A stretch of 64,000 bases of DNA. It comes from Chamaecrista fasciculata (taxonomy: Eukaryota > Streptophyta > Magnoliopsida > Fabales > Fabaceae). A program made the translations under genes and the position numbers. Of this stretch, positions 26,652 to 38,906 are shown in pieces. Position 1 is the stretch's first letter; each line of letters opens with the position of its first letter. A model generated the notes under the pieces. It was given only the letters and a program-made list of their open reading frames with translations, ran no database searches and was not told the origin of the DNA. The DNA is taken from positions 366,049 to 430,048 of the forward strand of contig QANZ01045711.1 in assembly GCA_003254925.1 (NCBI GenBank), in the 5' to 3' direction.

Positions 26652-28765
26652 GAGTAAACTCTCAAATTGGTCCCTGGATTATTGGGTCACTGACAGATTG
26701 GTCCCTGAATTAAGGAAATTGACAAATAGGTCCCCGAATTTTGCAAACGTTAGTCAAATTGGTCCTTCCGTAAAATCTCCGTTAGAAAGCCAGCTGACGT
26801 GGCCGTTAAGTGATGACGTGGCACATTAAGTGCCACGTCAGCACTTGAAAAACTGAAGAAAAAAAAATGCCAACTGTGCTTGGTTTGCCACATAAGCATT
26901 AATAATTAAAAAAAAAACATTTCATCTCTTCTTCAAATTGGTCCTGAGTTCAACTTTTATCCCATTATTCTCAATTCCCCTTCTTTTTCATCATCTTCAT
27001 TCATTTTAGTCCCAAATCCTCAAAATAAAATTGTAAAGTGTCTCAAAACTCTTTCAAACATTCCAATTTAGTCCTTAAAAATATTAAAACCCTAAAACCT
27101 AAACCTCAAACTTTAAACCCTAAATCCTAAAATTGTAAAGTGTCTCAAAACTCTTCCAAACATTTTATTTTAGTCCTTCAAAATATTAAAAACCCTAAAA
27201 TCCTAAAACCCTAAACTCTAAAATCCTAAAACTTAAATCCTAAAATCTAAAACCCTAAATCCTAAAACCCTAAAAAACTACTCTCTTGCAATTTGGTCAC
27301 TCAACCCCTAAATCCCCTAAAACTTTTTTTTAATCTTCTTCGTCTTTTTCATCTTCATCTCCATCAATTCATACCCACCTTCATCATCCATTTTCAACAA
27401 ACTCATCTTCATCTATCCACCTTCATCTTCATACCCATCCACATTCATCTTCTTCTTCATCTATCCACCTTCATCATCCATTTTCAACGGAAAAATCAAG
27501 CACAACAAAGGAAAAATCAAGCACACAGCAAAGCACACATCAAAATCGAACCAAAATCTACTGATTTCATAATTATTTCACACTGATTTTGAAATCGAAG
27601 CAAAATCGTGCCTTCAAACTGAATCGGTCCGAGAAATCGCGCCTTAGGGTTCAAAATCGTGCCAAATGAATGTTTTGTGTGGATTTCATCATTAGCCAAA
27701 CACAGATCTGGGCGGTGTTTGAATAGTGATACAGAATTGAGGGTTTGAATCGTGATACAGATCTGGGCGGCGGCGTCGTCGTCGTTTGATGAATCGTGAT
27801 ACAGAATTGATGAATCGTGAAGAATGAAGGTGTATGAAGATGAGTATGCTTCTGCCTTCTGCATATTTGATATCGATTGCCACCAAAACAGAGCAATGGA
27901 GAGAGCGAACATGTATAAAGAAGGATGGGATGAATAAGGGGATGGCTATAATGATCCAAAGAAGATGTTGATGATGAATATGAATTGAATGTGTATGAAG
28001 AATTGAAGATGAAGATGAAGATGAAGATGATGAAATTAGGATTTAGGGACCAAAATGTTTTTTTTTAATTCTGATTTCATAAATTTGAGGACCCAGGACC
28101 AAATTGCAAGAGAATGATTTTTTTAGGGGTTTAGGGTTTAGGGGTTAGGGTTTGGGTTTTTAGGGTTTAGGGTTTTAGATTTTAGGGTTTAGGATTTTAG
28201 AGTTTAGAGTTTAGAGTTTTAGGATTTTAGGATTTAGAGTTTGGGGTTTAGGGTTTAGGGTTTTAGGGTTTAGAGTTTGAGGTTTAGGGCTTTTAATACA
28301 TTTAAGGATTAAATTGGAATGTTTGGAAGGGTTTTGGGATACTTTATAATTTTATTTTTAGGATTTGGGACTAAAATGAATGAAGATGATGAAAAAGAGG
28401 GGGAATTGAAAATAATAGGATAAGAATGGGTGAGTAAAAATTAATTTTTTTTTTTTTCTGAAAAAAATATAACTCAGGGACCAATTTGTATTTTGAAGGA
28501 AATGTTTTTTTTAAAGTATTAATGCTTACGTGGCATATCCTGCACAACTGGCTTTTTTTTTTAGTTTTCCAACTGCTGACGTGGCACTTAACGTGCCACG
28601 TCAGCAATTAACGGCCACGTCAGCGTGTTGCCTAACGAAGATTTAACGAAAGGACCAATTTGACTAACGTTTGTAAAATTTGGGGACCTATTTGTCAATT
28701 TCCTTAATTCAGGGACCAATTTGTCAGTGAGCCAATAATCTAGGGACTAATTTAGTAGTAGCCTT
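26652..28765. mobile_element. 2.1-kb long-TIR foldback element (MULE-like) with telomere-like arms
   Basis: The left arm (26652 to about 27300) and right arm (about 28100-28765) are inverted copies: 'GATTATTGGGTCACTGACAG' versus the complement of 'CTGTCAGTGAGCCAATAATC'-type sequence, and so on for roughly 650 bp. Each arm has a subterminal ACGT palindrome and, further in, a long run of degenerate telomere-like units: CCCTAAA type at 27070-27290, TTTAGGG type at 28125-28290. The centre (27300-28100) is low-complexity CTTCAT/GATGAA sequence. Open frames there are repetitive and resemble no known protein. Long TIRs suggest a non-autonomous Mutator-like element, but no transposase is present. Confidence 0.65.
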
Positions 28766-28908
28766 ATGCAGATTATAGGAATTATAGGAATAATTATTCT
28801 TATAATTCCTACAATCATGTTAATTATTCTTATAATTTCTACAATCATGTAAATAGTTCAAAGTGGAACACTTTATTAACTCGAAGCAAATGAAAGATGA
28901 TAGAGTAA

Positions 28909-29862
28909 GGGTGCTTTTGGATTGGGAAGTTAAGTTAAAGGAGGATAAAGGAATGGGGGAGGTAATAAATGAGAGGTAAAGAATTTGTGTTATAAAGGAG
29001 GTTTTTAGTAAATGTTATTTGGGAAAATGAGAGATAAAAGAGAAATTATGATGTGAAATTATTTTAAAGGGTATGTAATGATTGTGATGGGTTGAAATAA
29101 TTGTATTGGTATTTTAAATTTGTATAGGGGTAAAAATGAAGGAGAACAGATGAGTGTTATTTTGGTGTTAATAAAGTAGTATCATGTAGTGATTGCCTCG
29201 AAATTTGTGTCAAAGCAGAAGTTAATAAATGAGATTTTTGGAGTGGTAAGGTAAAAGAGGACGGAGGTGTGAATGTGAGACCAAAATGTAATTTTTGAGT
29301 ACTGAATTGTAAAACTTTGTGGACTAGATTATATATTTTTCATGTTTACTGTCTTTTAATTTTATTTTAAAATTTTGATACTACAAAAAATGTTACCCAT
29401 GTATATAATAGAGGAGGGACCAAAATGTATATTTTCTAGGGTATGAATTATATATTTTTCTAAAAGTATTAAACATTTGATAAACTATTAGTTGAGAATA
29501 AAAAGTTAAGGGCATATTTGTAAAATTAAACATTCCCAAGAATATCAAAGTTGAACCAAACACAAGATTGTAACATTCCTGGGAATATTGCAAAATAATC
29601 TTAGGATTATTTTAACTAATCTAAACAAAAAATAATCAGTGTACCAAACGGCCCCTTAAGTCCTATTTTGTTTTTGTATTTCATTTTGATCCTTATTACC
29701 AAAATGAAAGTTTTGACTTATTGAGTTAGTATAATTTCAAGGACTAAAATTATTTTTTAAATAAATTAATATAAATTATATATATAATATAATAATATTT
29801 TATAAAATAAAATATATTATTATATTTTATATATATACACATAAATTTGAGTGTGTGTGGAA

Positions 29863-29894
<32 letters not shown>

Positions 29895-30184
29895 GAAAAT
29901 AATAAAAAATGATGATTAGAAAGAGAAAGTTGTAAGAGTAATAAATAAAAATATTTTAATATGCAATTCACAAATATGCCCTTTGAGTATTTTATTATTT
30001 TTATAGTAAATAGTAGCTAATTATAGATAGTTGAGTAGGGATATGTTAGTAATTTGAGAAGATAAAGGAGAAAAATAAAGGAGGGAAAAATAACTATGAA
30101 ACAAACAAGATTTTTTTACTGTAGCTTTGATATTAAAAGAGTATTAAAAGATAAAGGAACATAACTTGCTTTCCAAAGGCAGCC
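28909..30184. mobile_element. possible Tourist/PIF-like element
   Basis: GGGTGCTTTTGG at the left edge pairs imperfectly with CCAAAGGCAGCC at the right edge, and TAA lies outside both, as a 3-bp target duplication would. A second end-like sequence, CCAAACGGCCCCTTAA (29644-29659), suggests another element nested inside or sharing the left edge. AT-rich interior, no gene. Confidence 0.35.
29864..29894. repeat. (GT)n(GA)n microsatellite
   Basis: GTGTGTGTG directly followed by about ten GA repeats. Confidence 0.9.
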
Positions 30185-30887
30185 TAAATTGCAGTTTGGC
30201 TCAAATATAAAGGACCATATTGAGTCTTCAACCAAATATAAAATAACATTTAATAAGTTTATTAATATCCTTACAATAATAAACTGCAAGTTATATTGTA
30301 TGATATTTTCAAGATATGAAGGCGCACCTTCAAATCTTGCATGTCACCATTTTTCAGATTGCTTTGAAGGGCTTCAGGATGTTCAATTTAAACTTTCTAT
30401 AGTAATTTAAGGGTCTAATACTTCTTCTTTCTACTTGTTACTATCTCTCTCTAGCCACTACACCTACTATAGAGATTCGAATTGTAGGATGTTATTGTTA
30501 CAAAAAACATACAAGTGAAAAGGGGTAAGCAAGATGCGCTTTGTGAGTCAAGGTAAAGTAGGATCAATGTGGTGTTAAACTTAAGTAGTAAACCATTAAC
30601 TTTAAGTATCCTTTAAACAAGATTTTAAGCTTGTGATCTTATAAATATAATTATGATATTATTTCGAAATTTTCTCATCATAATCAAGTGCACACATGAA
30701 TAAGTTTAAATTAACCGTGGTGAAAACAAACAAATGTGTTAGGCTGTTAGCAAGCAAACAAACTTTCTCATCATATTTGTCTTAATTAACATTTTTTATT
30801 GTATTATTGTAGTCTATATATGTGAGTTCATTCGATGGCTTCACTAAATACTATTAGTTGCTGTTGTTAAAACATTTTAATTATTAT

Positions 30888-31390
30888 TGTTGGGATATGA
30901 GTCCTCCTTAGTGGATTGATCCAGTCAAAGATGATTTAATGTGATAATTATTATTATTGAGTGTATTATTTAATTAAATTAATTAAATAATTAATAAAGA
31001 ACGTGAAAGTGAGAAGAGTTTTATGGTGAAATATCTTTCCGATCTTAAGTAATTAATTTTGCCAAAGATATTCCCTACCCCATTGAGAAAGATAGATTTG
31101 GCATTATCATTTTAGAAAAACACACATTCAAAAGACAGTTTTCTCATGTGGAGAAAAATGACACAAAACGTGAATGAGTGGAAGAAAAAGAGTTTCTTCT
31201 AGTTTTTTAGAGTTTTTGATGAAAAACTTTTCGTAAGTCTTTTTTGTCTTCATCTTCGATGAATTTGCTATGTACATCGTTCGTTAGTAGATCCGAATTC
31301 AATATTATGATCGGATCTTCGCGTGGATATTTGGAATCGACATTCCGGGTACGCCGGAAATCCTTTCAATTATTAATATTTAAGAAGGAA
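30888..31390. mobile_element. possible degraded LTR fragment
   Basis: Starts TGTTGGGATATGAGTCC, a common copia-type LTR opening, and near its end has GACATTCCGGGTACGCCGGA, resembling LTR-terminal sequence. No matching second LTR, primer-binding site or CA end was found, so this is tentative. The surrounding 30185-31655 contains no gene. Confidence 0.25.
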
Positions 31391-31655
31391 TTAATATGAA
31401 CAAATTTGTCACAATAAAAATTGAGACAAAGTTAGAGCATAAGTTGAATTTTCGGGAAAAAAAAACATTTTGCATATAATTTATTGTTGAATATTTCATG
31501 ACAAACAATCAAAAACTTCAACTGATTTTCTTACTTGGGGCCAAACTTCAACGAAATCTTACCTCACAATTAATATGCATAAATATTAGGAAGTAAAAAA
31601 AAAAATTAAAGAAAAACGACCTAATCTATTAATTATTGAGTAGATGAGTAAAAAA

Positions 31656-31693
31656 AGTTCTATATACTATATAGTATTATAGTATATAGAACT
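31656..31693. repeat. perfect 16-bp inverted repeat upstream of CRAL-TRIO gene
   Basis: AGTTCTATATACTATA, 6-base loop TAGTAT, then TATAGTATATAGAACT. It lies 111 bases before the start codon at 31804, in the likely core promoter or leader. Could extrude as a cruciform or bind a dimeric factor; function unknown. Confidence 0.8.
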
Positions 31694-31803
31694 AAAAATC
31701 CAATGAAAAGTTGAATAGAAAGAAGAGAAGAGGCCATCTTCTATGAGAGGCACGTGTGAAGTGAAGTCCCCAGAAAGCTGATAGTTAGTGAAGCAATCAG
31801 AAA

Positions 31804-34800
31804 ATGGCGGTTCGTCTGTGCCCAAGTTTCAATCATTCTCTGATTGCTTCAAACCTTTCCGTTGGAACCTCTCGCCGAATCCGCAAGTCTTCGGTTCGGA
31901 GCTGTAATCTGGAACCCAATGACTCACGCAAGGTATTACCCTTATTTGTCTTTCGCAATAGCAGTGTTTGGTAGCTCAGAAACCCTAGGAAACTGAGTTT
32001 CTGTTAGGATTCCCCTTCTTCCGCTACCTTGGTAACAATGTCAGTCATAGTCTAGCAACCAAGAGGTTTTGGATGTGCTTAGTATTTACAGCGGTAATAG
32101 TTCATCTTTGTAATCTCGAACCTAAATTAAGCTTCATCCTGAGGGTTAGAATTGAATAAAGAAATTGTGCTGTTATTGAATTTTACTTTGACCAAGCTAT
32201 TCAGTAATCAGCTGTCGCCAATCTTTGCTTTTAAAATACTTTGCAGCTAGTGCTGGAAGTGAAGGAGAAGCTTGAGAAAGAACATAACAGCCTCCCAATT
32301 GGTAGAAATGGGAGAGATGATGAGGATATGATATTATGGTTTCTGAAAGATCGCAAGTTTTCTGTTGAAGATGCTGTTTTTAAATTGTCTAAAGCCATTG
32401 TATCCTTCACATAGATAAAGGGCTGTAAGTCTGATGATCTTGGATTTAATGGGTTCCATTGCCCACTATTGATGTTCAATATTTAACTAAAATCATCATC
32501 CATTGTATGCCTCAGTTTAGCCATTTTTAGATGAATCAATTCTTTTCATGCTTGAAAAATTTGCATGCCTTTCAGTTTTCCTTCTACTCTATAAGAAATG
32601 GCGTCAAGAGTTTGGGGTGTCTGAATTGACTGAAGAAGATGTTAAAGTTGTAGCTCAAACTGGAAAAGCATATGTGCATGACTTTCTTGATGTCAATGAC
32701 AGACCTGTGCTTATGGTAATAGCATCAAAGCATTTTCCTGATGTAAGTCTCGAAGTTGAATTAATATATCTCTTAACAAGCAATGTATTCTTCTCCCACA
32801 ATTTTGTGAACTAATTGGATAATAAAGATGGAAGAGACCATCCAAAGTAGCTGAAAATAGAAATTCTGTATAATACAGAATTACATATATGCCTTGTAAT
32901 CTTCTGAAGGCAATTTTTATCTTTGGTGATTTCACATTTACATGGTAATTATAATTGCACAAGCTATAGTTGTTAATTATAATTGCAGGCAACCGTACCC
33001 ATTAGCTTCTCCTTCTCCTGGGTTTTGTCTATCCTTCTCTATGTAATTGATTTGTGATCTATGATTAATATTTGTCTAAAATTTCTTTCCAGCTTGGAAA
33101 GGTGTTTATAATAAAAAAAATATTATTTGACAGGCATTTGATCCTGCAGAGGACGAGAGGCTCTGTGCCTTCACAATTGAGAAGGCATTAAGTAAGCTTC
33201 CAGACGGGAAAGAGCAGATACTTGGAATAGTTGACCTCAGGGGTTTTGGGTTGGAAAATTCAGATCTTAAATTTTTGACATTCTTGGTAACGTTTTATTT
33301 TTCAAAACTATCTGCCGATAATGCTGCAGCAGAATGCATTGTACTGTCATCACTGAATAGAAAATTTATCCTCATGCTGGTTTTGTTGCTGGGTCAAAAT
33401 TATGAAAGCATTCATTGGCTTCATTTAATGTAGCTATATATGTTGATTTGAACTTGAAAACTATACACATAATATGCTGATAAAATTGCCTCGAATTTAT
33501 GAATTGTAATAGACTAATAGTCTTGATGATGGAATTAGTTGCTTTTCAAATAAAAGATACTTAGGCTTCCTTGTGAGGTAATTAGTTATTATATGAGAAC
33601 TTTTCATGTTATCTTTATCTCTCTCGCATGTTTTCTTGTTAAGAATTCAACTTAGAATTCTTATGTTTCTTATTTTAAGATTATGGCACAATTAACAATG
33701 TGCATTACTCTTCAATTAATTGGAAACTATAGTTCCTCACTAGAAAAAAATTCTGCCAAGAGCCTAACAATTCTTTTTGGCAGTTTGATGTATTTTATTA
33801 CTACTACCCAAGGCGAGTGGCCCAAATACTATTTGTGGATGCTCCTTTTGTGTTTAAGCCAATTTGGCAAGCAGTCAAGCCCCTGTTAAAGTCATATGCT
33901 TCTCTGGTAAGCAATAGCCATGGTTTATTTGTATTTGCTAGATAAGCAAAAGAAAGTTATTTCTTACCTTATAATGAAGATTGACTCACGGTTCAGTTGT
34001 TATCTTTCTTGCCTGGCTTGCACATACTTCCTCTCTGCTTTTTGATATTTGTATAAACTTTTTATTCCAAGTGTTCTCACAATATTGGGGTTGTTAAGAG
34101 CTATCTGATATTTATCATGTTGCCAATTGAAGGCTAAGTTAGTACTAGTGCTACTCATCAGACCACAAAAGAATACAGTGGCTAGGCATAGTGATGGTAG
34201 TCAATTGTAACTATTGAGAGTCTAAGTTAAAAGGTTCAAATCTTGGTGTATCTTTATTAGGTTCAGGGGGTCCAATTTTAGCCATTATCATTAAGTGGAC
34301 TGGAAATGATAAATCTATCCATCAGTTTCCCTTTCCTTTTGCTCTCAGCTGCGAAAAAGGGAAAAAAAAATATGGTAATTGCTCAAGAGGTTGGTAATGT
34401 TTGGTTTCTTCCCAAGTCCCACATTGGTGGGATTATAAAATTGAGAGGGTGAGGAACCTTATAAATAGGGAGGGGATTTTCACTTTATTTGTACCACAAC
34501 TTACACGAATATCCTAAAGGGTGTAATGGGGTTTGGGTAGTTGTGTGTCATTTGTGAAAGAGGGTTAACAATTTTCTCCAGTCAAAAATTGTATTGAGGA
34601 GGGTTTATAATTTTGTCTGTGTAAAAATTACAAATAGTGAAATTTGTCTCTATAAGACCGTGGAGGTCTTAAGGAACCGAACCACGTTAAATTCTTGTAT
34701 TTGTTTCTCTGTTTCCTTTTTCTTTATTTATTGTGTTGGTTGCGTTTCCGCCCAACAAGTAATATCATCAAATTATCATTAAAGTATCCAAGCTATCTCA

Positions 34801-35365
34801 AATTGCAATGTCTTTAGATTAAACATTGTATACCATATAAACAGCATATGGTACGGTTACTGTAGCCAATGTTCTCTACTCTTCAACTTTGTAGTAATGT
34901 GCTCCCCTCTGTGGATTGCTAAACCTCTGAATTTTGTTGGAGAATTGTATAAGATTTTAGGACTTCTGCAATAATAGTTATGGATGCTTATCAGTAAATT
35001 TGGGATTATGGGTAATATAGAATAACAGCTATTCAGTTGAGTTGTCTATTTAATGATACATAGTTATCTACTTGGGTTTCAAAAGTTGCTTTGTATTTTG
35101 ATTGGATATACTAGAATGATCAGACTTGGGATACATTTGAGTTTGTTCTATTGTATGTTTTCCCCCTGTTAATTCTCCATTCTTTCTCACTTTGAAGTGG
35201 AACAAAAATCAAGTTCAGTGCTTTTCCACTTAAGATAATAAGTGCATTTTGTTGCAAATATTAATGTATCTTCATGTTCTTTTGCAGGTGAGATTTTGCT
35301 CTGCAGAGACTGTGAGGCGGGAATATTTCACAGAAGAAACACTCCCAGCCAGCTTTCGAAAGTGA
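31804..35365 (+). CDS. CRAL-TRIO (Sec14-like) domain protein, likely plastid
   Basis: Six exons, all phase 0: 31804-31932, 32247-32399, 32596-32742, 33134-33286, 33784-33906, 35288-35365; 260 residues. The first 43 residues ([21 protein letters not shown]...) are rich in Ser and Arg with few acids, like a chloroplast transit peptide. The CRAL-TRIO N region ([20 protein letters not shown]) is followed by the lipid-binding CRAL-TRIO fold ([59 protein letters not shown]). Such proteins bind or transfer phosphoinositides or other small lipids; the ligand is not known here. Short form with no GOLD or other extra domain. A solo LTR sits in the 1.38-kb last intron. Confidence 0.9.
34398..34757 (+). 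mobile_element. solo LTR in CRAL-TRIO last intron
   Basis: Starts TGTTTGG and ends AACA, 360 bp, flanked by GGTAA and AGTAA (4 of 5 matching, a worn 5-bp target duplication). Inside are a promoter-like TATAAATAGGG (34460-34470), a repeated CCCACATTGG-type stretch and a 3' part resembling U5 of copia LTRs (CGTTAAATTCTTGTATTTG). No internal retroelement genes remain, so it is probably an unequal-recombination remnant. Confidence 0.6.
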
Positions 35366-36404
35366 AAGGAATTTTCAATAAAAGGAAATTCTTAAAGTTT
35401 TGTGAGATACAAAAAATTGCTGCAAACTGTACGAACTCTTATATTATTTGCCTTGCACTTTCAAAAACATATGCTTGGACAAGAAGGCTGGCGCCAGTCC
35501 TCATAATATAATTTGATACATCATACATGGATAGTCTCGTTGCTGTTAAGAGCTACTCTAAATGGTAGAAAGAAGGAAGTTTGTATGTGCGACTGATGTG
35601 TTCAACTTTGATTGATTGGCTCTAAACGCAATTGGAAATTTGTCTTTAGTTCTTATTTTTTTTTAAATGGAACTGACGGGTATCCAATATTAATTAATTT
35701 TTCCTTGCTAATTAAAACAAATAACTAAATGTTAATTAAAATGTTTATGAACAAACATTTCAGCTGAATTGTGTTTGCGCCAAAATAAAAAAGACATGTA
35801 TTAATATATTCTTTCGCTTGGCAACACGCTTGTAGGACGGTAAAAGTTATAATCACATTAAAATGACAGCAAGAGAAGCGATTGAATAAATTAGTTTGAT
35901 ATTATTGTCTAAAACGTTGAGATGACAAAACAATATTGCCAAAACTTTGGGCCGGTATACATTGGGAAACCAAAAAAATATGGCCAAAACTTTAAATTAA
36001 TTCTTTATGTTTCATTTGTTTCACATCTATGGTCTAAAGAATACTTAATCTGACTCGTTTCAAATTCAATTACAACGAATTTAAAGTTACGAGTTTTTTT
36101 TTTATAAGTAGTACTTTAATTTCGTCAACAAATGAATTTCAATTGAGCTTCAAAAGTAGATAACTGGTTTCACGGTCAAACAAATGAAGTTGATATCGTT
36201 AGTAAATAAGATCAAATTATATATTGAAAGTAGATTTGGGACCAACTTAAAAGTTTATAAAAACATGTAGAACTAAATTGAAATAAATAAAACATAAGGG
36301 ACCAATTTGAAATCCACCCATGAAGGACCTATTTGAGGTTTTGGCCAAATAATATTGAATATCGTCGCTTTCAAGTTTCACCATTTTGGCGTCGTCTCAA
36401 TCAC
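35366..36404. other. intergenic region
   Basis: 3' flank of the CRAL-TRIO gene, then AT-rich sequence with a weak foldback-like patch ('GGGACCAACTTAAAAG...GGGACCAATTTGAAAT', 36238-36310). No gene seen. Confidence 0.35.
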
Positions 36405-36574
36405 GGGAGTGGATCTGCTCAATTATGGGAGTAATAAAGTATGGTGAAGTATGAATCTCAACCATCCATTCCTTCAACCATCATCATTGGGAACAAAACT
36501 AAAAATAGAATGGATGGTTGAGATTCATACTTCACTATACTTTATCACTCTCATAATTGAGCAGATCCACTCCC
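36405..36574. repeat. 67-bp-arm hairpin upstream of SOUL gene
   Basis: The left arm 36405-36471 and right arm 36508-36574 are reverse complements at 64 of 67 positions with a 36-base loop. Arms begin GGGAGTGGATCTGCTCAATT and end ACCATCCATTC. In a plus-strand transcript two of the three mismatches would be G-U pairs. It lies 219 bases before the SOUL start codon. Could be a MITE remnant or a young small-RNA hairpin. Confidence 0.85.
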
Positions 36575-36792
36575 ATACACGCCATTGTTTTGACTTTTGA
36601 TTGCTGAAAGCCAACGTCGATCGCCTTCACAGACGACGGAGCTTGCGGAGGAAAAGAAGCAAAAACGACAGAGAGTTGATGAGATCGAAGGAGAGGCAAG
36701 GGTATAATTGTATAGAGGCACTGGCATTTCATCACTGCATTTCGAAGCAGGAGTAACTAGAAGGGAAGAGAACACTCCTTCAGGGCTAAGCG

Positions 36793-38906
36793 ATGAGGAA
36801 GGAAGGGCTCGTGTTTGTGGTGGTCAACGTCATCCTTTTCGTTTTGGTATGTGGTGAGACCGAATCCCCACAGTACTCAGTGGTTCACTTGGAGTCCGAT
36901 TTCGAGATCAGACTCTATCGAAACTCCGTTTGGATGTTCGCTCGTGCTGAAGACATTTCCTTCGAGAAGGCCACCTTGAATGGCTTCCACAGGTGAGTTA
37001 TCCTAATTCAAGTATATTTCTGTTCGAAGAAGTTCGTTTCCGCTGTTTAATTAATGCTATATATGATTTTTTTTTTTTTTTTTACTTTGGATTGGGTAGT
37101 TCTGTTTGGTTTCTGAGGAAGTGAGGGAATTCTTTTGGATTGCGTTTCGTTTTATGGTTGCACTTCTATATGGAGGTTGAAAAAATCTTGAACTCTTCCT
37201 CAAGCATTTCTCTTCTACTATTGAGTATCTTAGAAGTTACCAATATTCTTGGTCTTGATTATGCCATGGAACAGACGTTTTAAATGGTAGCTGACAAATT
37301 GTTCATGGAAATTCAACTGAAACTAGATCTTTTAAAGTGGGATTTTTAATTCCCTATTACGCACTAAGTGAATTACAGTCGGCCTCTGCACTATATGTTG
37401 ATACTGCCATAGCCCATATATTTAGGGTGGGCTTGGCATGGTTGAAAATGGGCATTAGGAAAATATAGATAGATATACTGTTAGTTTTTCAGCAGTCCAT
37501 TTTCATTCTTAATTAAAATGAGAAGGAAGGTAGTACATGAGGCAGTGGAAATTTTTCTACTTAGGTCTCTTCGCACTTGGCACCAACAAATAATGATGAT
37601 TGGTTGAAAGTTGAATGACTAGTTTTGTCTCTGCTCCAAAATGAGAGCGATTGCTCTACTTATGAGTTATTTTCCCCGCCCTGCATTTTTGTTCTTATCA
37701 ATTACTAAGCAAAAGGGAATTAAATGCTTTCAAAATTTCCATTTTCCACCCAATCTACCAAGCAATAGGAGTGGAAACCTAAACCTTTACATCTTAGTAC
37801 ATCTTTACTCCTCTCTCTGCTTTGCAAATTGTTTTGTATCTCACAGAATATGCCCCAAGTAAACACCTTATTTAATTGCAAGCGTATGCAGTAAAAGCTT
37901 TCTTCAATATAGCAGCCATTGACTTACTGGTAAAATTAATGGTGTTACTTCTATTGGTTTCTACTTTCTAATAATGATTGAATCAATTTTCATAATAATG
38001 TCTTTATGAAGATGCCAATCTTGTTCAACTGCATGTATAGTCTTCTGTATTACGTTTTCAACTTGACTGTTGTCAGATTCACTGTCTTTAATCTCTATGT
38101 AACACATTCTTATCCTTTTTGGTATACCGTGTATTGCTGGCCTTGTAACATTGCTCGCTATATATATATATAAAACCATTCAGCCATCACTGCACAGCGG
38201 TTCTGTACATCACATGAGATCATATTAGCAATGACATATTAAAACAAAAATTCTTGGTCTTCATGTGATTGAAAACACGGAGAAAAAGTGAGGGAAAATA
38301 TCTGACTAGAACCAATTTTTCTACACCCTTCCATTATTCTTTTTTTTTTTTTCCTCTGTACTTTTCTAGATTCATATCAAGTCCTTGTCATCCCTTTCAT
38401 CAAATTAAATTTCGTCCCTCATATATTAGGCAATCTGGATATTTTGCAGGTTGTTCCAGTACATAGAAGGCGCTAACCTGAACTTCTCTAGAATCGCAAT
38501 GACTACTCCTGTGTTGACTAGCATAGTCCCGGGAGCTGGTCCCCTTCACTCATCAGCCTACGTTATTAGTTTTTACTTGCCTGTGAAGTTCCAAGCTAGC
38601 CCACCACTCCCACTTCCCGAATTACCTCTCAAGCCATATAAATGGAAAAGCCACTATGTTGCCGTCAGAAAGTTCTCTGGATATGCAACAGATGACAACA
38701 TTGTAAAGGAGGCAGAAAAGCTTTCCGTAAGCTTGAGCAGATCTCCATGGGCAAATGCAACATCTTCTGTTAGCCCACAGGCTTACTCAATTGCTCAATA
38801 CAATTCTCCCTTTCGGATTATTGGGCGTACAAACGAGGTTTGGGTGGATATTGAAGCACCTAAAGTAGATGTTTCTGAATTGGTTGGTGTTGCTGCAACA
38901 TATTAA
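36793..38906 (+). CDS. secreted SOUL haem-binding family protein
   Basis: Two exons (36793-36992, 38450-38906; phase 2 junction AG|G) encode 218 residues. The N-terminus is a signal peptide (GLVFVVVNVILFVLVCG, cleavage probably near residue 21), so the product enters the secretory pathway. The SOUL/HBP domain follows: PQYSVVHLESDFEIRLY, FHRLFQYIEGANLNFSRIAMTTPV, VISFYLPVKFQ, YVAVRKFSGYATDD, FRIIGRTNEVWVDI. Family members bind haem or tetrapyrroles, but haem ligation here is inferred. Intron 1 (1457 bp) has no recognised gene. AATAAA at 39064-39069 is a possible polyadenylation signal. The start is the first ATG in frame with the signal peptide. Confidence 0.93.

Noticed and set aside
27293..27959. 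Open frames in the centre of the foldback element
   Set aside because: They are made of His/Phe/Leu-rich low complexity from CTTCAT repeats, and no known transposase motif is present.
27060..28290. Genuine interstitial telomere or chromosome-end fusion
   Set aside because: The units are degenerate and lie symmetrically inside inverted arms of a repeat element, which fits a mobile element better than a fused telomere.
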